Positions 24,539 through 32,673 of a stretch of DNA of 64,000 nucleotides are shown here, piece by piece. The notes below the pieces were generated by a model. The model saw only the letters and a program-made list of their open reading frames with translations. It ran no database searches and was not told the DNA's origin. The DNA lies in NCBI GenBank assembly GCA_035610835.1, contig CM069459.1, positions 27,299,570 through 27,363,569 on the forward strand, written 5' to 3'. Every line of letters starts with the position of its first letter. Position 1 is the stretch's first letter. Position numbers and translations under genes: made by a program. The DNA comes from Ophiura sarsii (taxonomy: Eukaryota > Echinodermata > Ophiuroidea > Amphilepidida > Ophiuridae).

Positions 24539-24592
24539 TGTGCGTAGAGAAAAAAGGTAAACGAGGACGTTTACCTTTTTTCTCTACGCACA
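24539..24592. repeat. Perfect 25-bp-arm palindrome with a 4-base loop
   Basis: The arm tgtgcgtagagaaaaaaggt plus aaacg is followed by agga and the exact complement. Copies 1 and 2 have no such palindrome at this place: they read an unrelated left side before ttttcctttttgc. The structure looks like a template-switch mutation that copied the right arm into the left. Confidence 0.85.
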
Positions 24593-25686
24593 CCTCTATC
24601 TCTCGTTTGAGTAGAAAAGTATATTTACTCCGTGCCCGGTTATCATCGATCGCTTCTCATCCATCCGTCTTACAATATTGTTACATTTTGTTTTTGCAGC
24701 CAATTTACTGGAAAACAACCATAAAAATGATGTCAAGTCGATAAAATGTCGATCGCTTCATTCTTGTTCCGTAAATAAACAATTGAAGACTCTAGTGGGA
24801 TACGAAAGTCCAAGAAGACAAGTTCGAGGAAAAAAGCTGTGACATTATTGTTTGATTTTAACAAGGAGGTATAAATGAACGTTTTAGTTATTAAACGTGT
24901 GTTTAGCGAAAGTAAACAAAAGAGAATAATTAAACAAAAGAGAATAATTGATATAATGAAGAACAATCCTTGTATTCGATATTTGAGGTCCGTAATCATC
25001 AAAGACTGGACTGAATGTGGGTGATTCCTCCTCTATAGTGCACCTGTTAGTTGAATGACGAACTATACGACCCCCGGGAAGTGCGAGTCATGGGTGCTTC
25101 ATTTACCACCACATTATTGACATATGGTACGTCATGGGCAGCCTTTGGTCAGTCACACTATTGACGAATGGGTGCGTCAATGTCAGTCACTTTACTCTGG
25201 GTGTGTAACAGGGTTTGTCATCATCCGTACAACAAAATACGAACATTATATTATATTATATTATGTCACCATCCACCAGGCTTTTTTATAGATAGGTCCT
25301 TTGCAACTCCCGTACAAACACCACTATTTCCGATACTCTCATCACGTGTTCAGTGCAAGCATTGCGTGCGTAAAATCAATCGATCGCCAGTTTGAGCTCA
25401 ACATGGATCATAATTTGTGCTGGAAAACCCTTAAACATGAGTCCAAATCTTGAAGAAGAAAAAAAAACATGGGTCCCAAACTGCGAAGAAAGTCTATAAT
25501 CAACCTTTTTGAGGTATAAATTCACCAAAGTTGGTTGGAACTTCAGCGGGATATACCCTCGAAAATTATTTTGAGTATCTTCCCCTGAGGGGTGGGGCGG
25601 TGTAGTGAAATACCACTTGAAGTCCTTGTTCTAAATGGTCAACTCTGAGTAAAATGTTCATGTTGTTTGCTTAAGGTTGTAAATCT

Positions 25687-25800
25687 CTCTCTCTCTCTCT
25701 CACATGTCTGTCTTGTCTAGTCATGTCTTGTCTAGTCATGTCTTGTCTCGTCTCGTTTCGTCTCGTCTCGTCTCGTCTTGTTTTGTCTGTATTTGTTTTA
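25687..25800 (+). repeat. Simple repeats: (CT)n followed by (TCTCG)n-like
   Basis: A short CT run is followed by repeated tctagtcatg and then tctcg units. It sits in a part of copy 3 without a counterpart in copies 1 and 2. No gene lies between 24593 and 26736. Confidence 0.85.
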
Positions 25801-26736
25801 TTGTCTCTTGTAAACACGTCACATTGTTTTGTTTTATTGTCTTATAACATTATGTGTTAGCTTTAAAGTGTATTTTAGTATAACATTATTTGTATGTTGC
25901 ACATCGTAATTTTTTTTTTAAAAACCAAAAAAAACCAACTCTGAGTAAACAACTTCGTATTATAAACTGATATTCGAGGGGCCAGATTTGACACCAAACA
26001 TAAGGGGAAGATCCCCCGTGAATCATTTTAAAACAGTATCATTTTCAGTATTCATTGGCCACATGCATTAAAGTTGAATAAAGTCGGAAATGGTAAAACA
26101 ATTGAAGATACTTAAGAAAATAACTTGAAATTCAGTTATCATTCATTGAATGTCGATCGGAAGCATGTTTTTAAACATGCACTGCCTAAAGATTATAGCT
26201 ACACACCAGACTTACATTTGGTATCAGCATTCGTATTCTAGCCGATACATATAATTCACCATACTGAACATTGTTATATAACAGCATTCGAAACATAAAA
26301 TTACACAAACATGTTGACGAAAAAGAATCGGTATTATTTTATCTAAAATTATATATCTTGTTGTTGTGTACATTCTGATCCCGACTCGTAACTTATTCAT
26401 TCTCTTCTTACACTGTTGATTGTGACGTGATTGGGTTATAATTGGTTCGGGTATATTAAGGTACATTTTGACTTTTGGTTATTTTCCCGACTATTACATA
26501 ATTACCGATCTAAACTCATCCTCCCTTCTTTACCATCATGACCATGTTGTTACATCAGTTTTTCGTAGCCATTGAATACCTAACATGAAAAATCTGGTAA
26601 ACTCTATAGGAAGGTAGCCGTTTCGTATTACTCCGAAAATACTCAATTTAAGCACGGCAAACTGATAGTTGTAGCCCACATGGAAAATAAACTTGAGCCT
26701 CGCTGCTCTGTGAATAATCAAGAAATAAGTTGAAAT

Positions 26737-26930
26737 AATAAAGTTTCCTGAAACGACTGTAATGGAAACTAATTTGCTAACGGTTAGGGGTTGAGACCTG
26801 GGTTGACCTTTCAGGTCCGTTTGGCCAATCAGCGCTCTGTTTAAATTTTCGCGCGAGTTCGTGTTGGTCTTGCTTCGTTTTTCCTCCATTCTGCATTTCG
26901 GTTGCATCGGGTCAGGTTGCAGGAAAAAAC
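26737..26930 (+). repeat. Split direct repeat A1
   Basis: 194 bp, identical by eye to A2 at 30610-30803. It begins aataaagtttcctgaaac and ends caggttgcaggaaaaaac. As the left terminus upstream of both ORFs it is the likely promoter. It holds a CCAAT box and an E2F-like site, annotated separately. Confidence 0.95.
26825..26854 (+). promoter_or_regulatory. CCAAT box and E2F-like site in A1
   Basis: CCAAT lies at 26825-26829 and TTTCGCGC at 26847-26854; the latter fits the E2F consensus TTTSSCGC. The same pair recurs in A2 at 30698-30702 and 30720-30727. No clear TATA box is seen. A CCAAT plus E2F arrangement would suggest transcription in S phase or in dividing germ cells; that is inference. 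Confidence 0.4.
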
Positions 26931-27198
26931 GGCCATAGCGTCTGGGAGCGACTACGTGTCACTTCGACTACGTGTCATTTCGACTTTCCAAATTGGGGCA
27001 ACGGATTCTGCGAACGTTTGGTGAGGTTTTAGCTTACAATTTTAACATAACATTACTGCAGGCAGCAGAACTATTATTATTATTAACTGTGTCAATTTAT
27101 CGGTTAGACTCCACCTTTGGTCTAGACCGTGTTTTTTGGCGAATAACGCTTTTAAAAGTTGTCTTGCTAAAAGCTCTCACGCAGTAGTCTAAATCGCT
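26931..27198 (+). other. Leader between A1 and the recombinase ORF
   Basis: About 270 bp of presumed 5' untranslated sequence. It holds a short direct repeat (cgactacgtgtca twice, 26949-26979). The open frame across it begins with GTG and is not supported as a gene. Confidence 0.5.
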
Positions 27199-28674
27199 AT
27201 GGGCCGTAAAAGAGGTACCAAACGAAAGGCGTCTGAGGCACCTCCTCTCCGTCCGTCGGCGCGACAGACGAGGGCACAAGCCCACCATTTAAACGAGGCT
27301 TTATCGGCTTCTGTAGCAGTGTCAACACCAGCCGTGGGGAACCAAGCTAGGAATGCTGTTGTTTTGAATCGTCCATCATCATCAGCGGGGGAAGCGTCTG
27401 GCCAAAGTCGCCCAGCGCCAGTAGCGACAGTCTCTGTGGCGGGAGCGTCGGCGCGTGTAGTTGATAACAACACCGGAAGCCGGGGGTCAGCTGTAGAAAG
27501 AAATACGACGGGACAAGATGGCGGACCTTCAACGAGTGGTGAGAGAAATGTCCGAAATTTGAGTGTAGAAGAGGCGTCAGGATCCCGTCCTCCGGCGAGC
27601 CTGGTACTGTCAACATGTGGTGGTGTACGTGAGCAGCGAGTGGCGGCTCCAAGTCCTCTAGCTGGTGGATTCACGTTTCGCGATGCTGGCACCAAATGCG
27701 GCAACAGCGGGAACAGCGGTGCCCGGGTTCTTGTGGGAGATCTAGAAAACGAGGCGAATCGCCTTTTGGAGGCATCATTAGCCAGGAGCACACACGCAAC
27801 TTATAGAAGGGGTGTTAACAGTTTTGAACGATTTCGGTCAAATTTAGGCATTCAGGGTTGTTGGCCGTCTCCTATTCAGCACGTCATAGCATTTATTGCA
27901 CATTTATCTTTGGATGATAAAGCAGCGTCAACAATTGATACATATGTGTCGGCACTGGGCTATTTTCATAAAATTAACGGGTGGGAGGATCCCACTAACA
28001 ATTATATCATTAAGAAATTGAGGGAGGGATCACGACGACAGAATAAGCAGGCAGATAGTAGGCGTCCTATAACGTTGGCTATTCTCCATCAAATTTCAGT
28101 CCTTCTGCCAGACCTTTGTAGTTCAAGCTATGAAACAATATTGTTCAGGGCTGCCTTCCTGTTAGCGTTTTTTGGTTTTTTACGTGTTGGGGAATTTACA
28201 ACTGCATCCAAAAATGGGGATTGGGCTGATATTTTGGTTCCTAGCGATGTCAGTTTTAATGAGGACAGGTCAATAATTAAATTAGTGGTAAGATCTTCAA
28301 AAACGGATCAACAGGGAAAAGGGGCACTCTTGCAAATTGGCGCAGGGCACATTTCTGAAGTATGCCCCGTCAAGGCATTATCTGAATATCTAGAAATAAG
28401 GTCTGTTTGTCAAGGACCCCTCTTTGTTCACTTTGGGGGCGATTCGTTGACCAGGTATCAGTTTTGTTGCATGTTAAAAAAGGGGATTGAAGCAATGGGT
28501 CTGTCTCCGGGCGAATTTAATACGCATAGTTTTAGGATAGGGGCAGCAACATCGGCAGCTGCAGGGGGCATACCAGTAGATCAGATTATGGGCATGGGTC
28601 GGTGGCGGTCATCAGCAGTCAATTCTTATATCAGGCCTTTAAGATCCATCGTTCCAAGTTCTTGGATCCCATAA
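27199..28674 (+). CDS. Tyrosine recombinase (phage-integrase fold) of a YR transposable element
   Basis: A 491-aa protein. Tyrosine recombinases cut and rejoin DNA through a 3'-phosphotyrosine; in YR retroelements they insert the circular copy into the genome. Residues 1-180 are low complexity, rich in Ala, Gly, Ser and Arg, with a basic start (GRKRGTKRK) that may be a nuclear signal. Residues about 185-280 form the SAM-like core-binding region (STHATYRRGVNSFERF, then TIDTYVSALGYFHK). The catalytic domain spans about 285-485: Arg329 in FLRVGEFT, Lys368 in SSKTDQQG, His443 and Arg446 in NTHSFRIGAATSAAAGG, Trp469 in MGRWRSSA in the His/Trp position, and the nucleophile Tyr477 in SYIRP. The whole set is present and the frame is open. 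The ATG at 27199 follows A1 by 268 bp and has an upstream G-rich context; it is the first good start. It resembles Ngaro and DIRS recombinases more than Crypton ones, judged from memory of the HSFRIGAAT and GRW motifs. Confidence 0.93.
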   Translation: MGRKRGTKRKASEAPPLRPSARQTRAQAHHLNEALSASVAVSTPAVGNQARNAVVLNRPSSSAGEASGQSRPAPVATVSVAGASARVVDNNTGSRGSAVERNTTGQDGGPSTSGERNVRNLSVEEASGSRPPASLVLSTCGGVREQRVAAPSPLAGGFTFRDAGTKCGNSGNSGARVLVGDLENEANRLLEASLARSTHATYRRGVNSFERFRSNLGIQGCWPSPIQHVIAFIAHLSLDDKAASTIDTYVSALGYFHKINGWEDPTNNYIIKKLREGSRRQNKQADSRRPITLAILHQISVLLPDLCSSSYETILFRAAFLLAFFGFLRVGEFTTASKNGDWADILVPSDVSFNEDRSIIKLVVRSSKTDQQGKGALLQIGAGHISEVCPVKALSEYLEIRSVCQGPLFVHFGGDSLTRYQFCCMLKKGIEAMGLSPGEFNTHSFRIGAATSAAAGGIPVDQIMGMGRWRSSAVNSYIRPLRSIVPSSWIP

Positions 28675-29120
28675 TTCCATAGCATAACATCAGTAATTAA
28701 AAGTTGTTCGTCCGTAACAGTGTTATTGCAGGTGGGTTGGGATATATTCATATTTAAGGGCAAATGTGGGGGAAAAATAAATAATAGGGGATATAGGTTA
28801 AAACGAGAAGTATGTGTGCAAGGTGCTGTTAAATTCAATCTGTTCAAGTAAAATATCAGATGATGGCGTTTGTATTCATATTTAAGGGCAAATGTGGGGG
28901 AAAAATAAATAATAGGGGAAATAGGTTAAAACGAGAAGTATGCGTGCAAGGTGCTGTTAAATTCAATCTGTTCAAGTAAAATATCAGATGATGGCGTTTG
29001 TCCATAAGGAAATGTTTGATTGTCTATAAATAGGCATGGCCTATAGAATTATATAGGTACGGTAAGGAGGATGTACAGTGTATGGGCATACTACATTTGC
29101 TCATGTATGGGTTTTGATCA
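28675..29120 (+). other. Spacer between the two ORFs with a 128-bp tandem duplication
   Basis: A 128-bp unit occurs twice (28745-28872 and 28873-about 29000), differing at a few bases. A good 5' splice donor (CAG|GTGGGT, intron from 28732) lies just upstream. No coding region is seen. Confidence 0.7.
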
Positions 29121-29840
29121 TTGCATAACATACACATTTTTCGGTCTCTATTTCTATTAATATATAATATATGTAACCATGCTGCTAGTCTAATAAGGGT
29201 ATTCTGGCCTTGTTTTGTTTCCATTTTGCCTTGGTTGTATATTATTTGGTTATGTACAGGTCCAAATCGCGTCTGGATATTAGGAGACAGTATCGTGCAT
29301 TGGGCAGGTGCAGAAAACTCACAGCTTTTCGGCAACGCGCAGGTCACGTGGTTTGGTCACAGGGGTGCTCACTTGGGACAGTTACCTGGAAAGCTGCGTA
29401 AACACCTAAGGAGAAACCCGTATCCGTCCACGTTAGTGATTCATGCAGGCACTAATGACATATTCGAGAATAATACTTATGAATTGCGCAAGATAGTCGC
29501 GTCAGCTTTATGGTCAATTAGACGCATGCTGCCATATACCACTCTCATTTGGTCAGATATACTACCGCGCTTATATTACTACGGGGAGCGCAAGGTAAAT
29601 AGGGGGCGCAAGATTGCCAACTTTATCAACGCGCAGGCACGCGGTCACATCTATGCAATGGCCAACGCCTGCACGGTGAACCACTCAGCAGTGCTACCTC
29701 CGGCGCGTTTCATTCTATATAGGAGGGATGGGCTCCATCTGAGCGAGGACGGGTGCGTCATATTTAGGATGAGCCTGGCAGAGGCGTTGGTATTCTTCAA
29801 GGCCAATGTTAGTGCTAAGGCCTTTCCTCCTCGGGGTTGA
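29121..29840 (+). CDS. SGNH/GDSL-type hydrolase domain protein encoded by the element
   Basis: The open frame is 239 aa; the recognisable domain spans residues about 49-225. SGNH hydrolases are Ser-His esterases/lipases. All four blocks are visible: GDS (Ser57) in VWILGDSIVHW, a block II-like Gly in GHRGAHLGQL, GTND (Asn112) in VIHAGTNDIF, and DGLH (Asp203, His206) in RRDGLHLSEDG. The catalytic set thus looks intact. Residues 1-46 are a hydrophobic stretch translated from T-rich DNA that ends in a good 3' splice site (tatgtacag at 29251-29259). The true protein probably starts in another exon and joins at 29260, rather than having a membrane anchor. SGNH domains occur in some Ngaro and CR1 elements (recalled, not checked); their role in mobility is unknown. 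The stop is TGA at 29838-29840, before the A-rich sequence and B1. Confidence 0.85.
   Translation: MHNIHIFRSLFLLIYNICNHAASLIRVFWPCFVSILPWLYIIWLCTGPNRVWILGDSIVHWAGAENSQLFGNAQVTWFGHRGAHLGQLPGKLRKHLRRNPYPSTLVIHAGTNDIFENNTYELRKIVASALWSIRRMLPYTTLIWSDILPRLYYYGERKVNRGRKIANFINAQARGHIYAMANACTVNHSAVLPPARFILYRRDGLHLSEDGCVIFRMSLAEALVFFKANVSAKAFPPRG
29251..29260 (+). promoter_or_regulatory. Probable 3' splice site before the SGNH domain
   Basis: A T-rich tract (about 29200-29250) runs into tatgtacag|gtcc. Conserved hydrolase sequence starts only after this point (codon 47 onward, entered at its second base). The best visible donor upstream is CAG|GTGGGT at 28729-28737. That donor lies after the recombinase stop, so a simple recombinase-hydrolase fusion by this intron is not possible. 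Confidence 0.45.
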
Positions 29841-30097
29841 AATACTTGCTCCGCATGGGGGCCAGTGAATAAATAGTAAACATACTATAAAATAGGGTAC
29901 ATGAAAAATTAAAGAATAAATAAATATATAGATAAAGAATTGAATAAAGAAATAAATAACGAAATAAATAAAGAAATAAATAAAATAAAAAATAAATAAA
30001 TAAATAAAAATTGGAAGGGGGTAAAGTGTGTGTGTTGGGGGGGGGGGGGGGGGGGGGGCTTTCTTTGGGGCAAACTCCTTGATGAAGGAGTGTGGTT
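29841..30097 (+). repeat. A-rich simple repeat and poly-G run before B1
   Basis: An (AAATA)n-like tract covers about 29905-30010 and a run of 22 G covers 30037-30058. Both are mutation-prone. They separate the SGNH stop from B1 and contain no gene; open frames on either strand are simple-sequence artefacts. Confidence 0.85.
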
Positions 30098-30609
30098 GGC
30101 GGAAGTGATTGTGGGCAATTGCTCACTACTTTCGCAATTGGCAGTAGGTATATTACGTAATTTGGATAATTGTCCTTGTGCTCTGTACGTTACCGCCAGA
30201 GCTACGGATTGTCTGATGGACTTGGATGGAACCCACAGTCATTTCCGGCGGACAATTATCCGAGTGTATTCACAATATTCCAAATCCCTCATTATAATAA
30301 ATGGGTGCGACAACTGAAGTATGTATATTGATCACTGCGTGTTAACAATTATATGAGGAGAAGGGGATAATGTGAATGTAGCGAAAATTAAATGATCATG
30401 GAGATAAAGAATGGGAAAATCGTGTAAATCTTAAAGTGAAAAATCGTGTAAATCATGTATGTTGCGTTGCGTAGGGCAACAGAAGTGGTAAATCGTATAC
30501 CAAATCGTATACCAGTTATTCAGCGTTAATAAAATGACCCGTTGTAGCCATAAATGCTACCAAGACCAACCCACGCTTTCTCGTCTTCTTTCAATCTCTA
30601 TACGGTAGC
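30098..30609 (+). repeat. Split direct repeat B1
   Basis: 512 bp, the same length as B2 (31802-32313) and with no difference found by eye. It starts ggcggaagtgattgtggg and ends ctctatacggtagc. It holds AATAAA at 30528-30533, a likely polyadenylation signal, and a small hairpin, gtagccataaatgctac, at about 30544-30560. It abuts A2 directly, with AA at the joint. Confidence 0.95.
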
Positions 30610-30803
30610 AATAAAGTTTCCTGAAACGACTGTAATGGAAACTAATTTGCTAACGGTTAGGGGTTGAGACCTGGGTTGACCTTTCAGGTCCGTTTGGCCA
30701 ATCAGCGCTCTGTTTAAATTTTCGCGCGAGTTCGTGTTGGTCTTGCTTCGTTTTTCCTCCATTCTGCATTTCGGTTGCATCGGGTCAGGTTGCAGGAAAA
30801 AAC
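30610..30803 (+). repeat. Split direct repeat A2
   Basis: Identical by eye to A1. The B1-A2 boundary at 30609/30610 has the sequence expected of the joined ends of a circular element. In YR retrotransposons this internal joint serves as template to restore the ends lost on the RNA (family model). Confidence 0.95.
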
Positions 30804-31801
30804 CCACCCATCCCACCCATGTTGTTAAGTGGGTACCACATTGCAATGTGGGCCAATTTACTAAGGTTGTGTTTTGCTATGGTATCTTGCTAGGTTTTTT
30901 TTTCCTTTTCGTGTTATACATGTACTGTTGTAAGAATGCATCCACTCGTGCCGGTGGCCGTCATTGAAATAAATCTGATAATATAATAGAAACACTTGGC
31001 TAGTGATTTCGTAGAAATAAATCCGTAAAGGAATAAAACCACTTGTGGTAGTGGAGTTTGTTGAGATGAATCCGGTAAAGAAAAGAATAAACCCACTCGC
31101 GGTAGTGGCTTTCATTGAAATCATTAAAAAATAAAACCACTCGAGGTAGTGGAAGTTGTGGAAATCAAAATATAAAAGAATAAACCCACTCGCGGTAGTG
31201 GCTTTCATTGAAATCATTAAAAAATAAAACCACTCGAGGTAGTGGAAGTTGTGGAAATCAAATTATAAAAGAATAAACCCACTCGCGGTAGTGGCTTTCG
31301 TTGAAATCAGTAAAAGAATAAAACCACTCGAGGTAGTGGAAGTCGTGGAAATCAAATTATAAAAGAATAAACCCACTCGCGGTAGTGGCTTTCGTTGAAA
31401 TCAGTAAAAGAATAAAACCACTCGAGGTAGTGGAAGTCGTGGAAATCAAAATATAAAAGAATAAACCCACTCGCGGTAGTGGCTTTCGTTGAAATCAGTA
31501 AAAGAATAAAACCACTCGAGGTAGTGGAAGTCGTGGAAATCAAAATATAAAAGAATAAACCCACTCGCGGTAGTGGCTTTCGTTGGAATCAATAAAAGAA
31601 TAAAACCATTCGAGGTAGTGGAGTTCGTTGAAATCAAAGTATAAAAGGTTAAAACCACTCGAAGTAGTGGAGTTCGTTCGTGGTAATCAAATTATAAATT
31701 AAAAATAGAAAACACACTTGTGGCAGTGGGTTTCGTGGAATTTAATACTTAAAGGAATAATATCACTCATAATATTGGGTGTTGTGGTCATAAATGAGTA
31801 A
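30804..31801 (+). repeat. Hairpin-forming tandem array between A2 and B2
   Basis: About 1 kb. After a 16-bp perfect palindrome (ccacattgcaatgtgg, 30836-30851) comes an array from about 30940 to 31790. It alternates two half-units of about 47 bp: one with ccactcgaggtagtgg, the other with cccactcgcggtagtggc. Together they make a period of about 93-95 bp, seen roughly six times, with decayed edges. Each half-unit can form a hairpin, CCACT-loop-AGTGG. Spacers are A-rich (aaaagaataaa). Open frames on the minus strand follow the repeat period and are not genes. Confidence 0.9.
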
Positions 31802-32313
31802 GGCGGAAGTGATTGTGGGCAATTGCTCACTACTTTCGCAATTGGCAGTAGGTATATTACGTAATTTGGATAATTGTCCTTGTGCTCTGTACGTTACCGC
31901 CAGAGCTACGGATTGTCTGATGGACTTGGATGGAACCCACAGTCATTTCCGGCGGACAATTATCCGAGTGTATTCACAATATTCCAAATCCCTCATTATA
32001 ATAAATGGGTGCGACAACTGAAGTATGTATATTGATCACTGCGTGTTAACAATTATATGAGGAGAAGGGGATAATGTGAATGTAGCGAAAATTAAATGAT
32101 CATGGAGATAAAGAATGGGAAAATCGTGTAAATCTTAAAGTGAAAAATCGTGTAAATCATGTATGTTGCGTTGCGTAGGGCAACAGAAGTGGTAAATCGT
32201 ATACCAAATCGTATACCAGTTATTCAGCGTTAATAAAATGACCCGTTGTAGCCATAAATGCTACCAAGACCAACCCACGCTTTCTCGTCTTCTTTCAATC
32301 TCTATACGGTAGC
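31802..32313 (+). repeat. Split direct repeat B2 (right terminus)
   Basis: 512 bp matching B1, including the AATAAA at 32232-32237. It ends ggtagc, followed by aa and the target sequence gtaaggcaat of the tandem unit. Confidence 0.95.
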
Positions 32314-32326
32314 AAGTAAGGCAATG

Positions 32327-32673
32327 GATCTACGGCACATAATCTCCTGGCCACAGTTCGACATACGCGGGCGCACTTCGATCAGACTGCGCACGCATGC
32401 TTGAAAACTCACAAAATACCGCCAACCGACAACACCAAAAGCACCTGATTGGTCAAATTTAAACTGAAGTCTTTTTAACGATCGTCACGCTGCACCTTAA
32501 CCACCAAGTGATGGTGCGTGAATAAGCTCATGTTTATTAACGATTTTTTCAGTTCTCACGTTTGAGCACCAACCAACCAGAGCCGTGAGGTCGAGATTAC
32601 GTAATACGCACCATGGATGACCGTTGCACCGTTTTGGGGTGAGGTTGAACTCGCGTTCTTTACGCGAGTTTTC
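32327..32673. mobile_element. 347-bp segment replacing 20 bp of unit sequence
   Basis: Between gtaaggcaat and cccatcaaaatgg the other unit copies have 20 bp (tccattaatttaagctttaa); here there are 347 unrelated bp. It contains an inverted CCAAT (attgg at about 32449) near atttaaac, and ends with a perfect hairpin: aactcgcg, a short loop, cgcgagtt (32647-32669). No ORF and no TIR are present. A 3'-terminal hairpin recalls Helitron-like ends, but CTRR is missing. It may be an insertion with deletion, or a relic of an older YR element end. Confidence 0.45.

Larger units (their letters stand above)
26737..32315 (+). mobile_element. Tyrosine-recombinase/SGNH element with split direct repeats (Ngaro-like, no RT)
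   Basis: A 5.58-kb insertion in unit copy 3. Order: A1 (26737-26930), recombinase ORF, SGNH ORF, B1 (30098-30609), A2 (30610-30803), hairpin array, B2 (31802-32313). The left flank gttgaaat-aa and right flank aa-gtaaggcaat rebuild the undisturbed site gttgaaataagtaagg present in copy 1 (about 6750-6770) and copy 2 (about 18848-18868). The B1/A2 junction, ggtagc-aa-taaagttt, equals the joined ends of a circle with the same AA. Split direct repeats and a YR gene are the hallmarks of Ngaro/PAT-type YR retrotransposons (family knowledge). The 3.2 kb between A1 and B1 holds no reverse transcriptase or RNase H. Repeats that look identical indicate a very recent insertion. Confidence 0.85.

Noticed and set aside
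26972..27187. 71-codon frame between A1 and the recombinase as a possible Gag
   Set aside because: No ATG at its start, no Gag-like motif, far too short.
27189..27791. 200-codon minus-strand frame opposite the recombinase start
   Set aside because: Antisense shadow of a GC-richer coding region; no domain seen.
29815..30126. Minus-strand frame with Pro and Phe/Leu/Tyr runs
   Set aside because: It is a translation of the poly-G and (AAATA)n tracts.
30030..30317. Frame of 95 codons shared by B1 and B2
   Set aside because: It runs through the poly-G tract in B1 and starts at different points in B1 and B2; the sharing reflects the direct repeat, and no family is recognised.
30861..31658. Minus-strand open frames of 60-118 codons with repeated peptide pattern
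   Set aside because: They translate the hairpin array; the peptide repeats mirror the DNA period and have no start or domain logic.
30804..31801. Hairpin array as a CRISPR array
   Set aside because: Spacers are repeats of each other, there are no cas genes, and the DNA is eukaryotic.
26737..32315. Crypton DNA transposon
   Set aside because: Cryptons have a YR gene but no split direct repeats. The identical A and B pairs and the B1/A2 joint point to the Ngaro-type layout.
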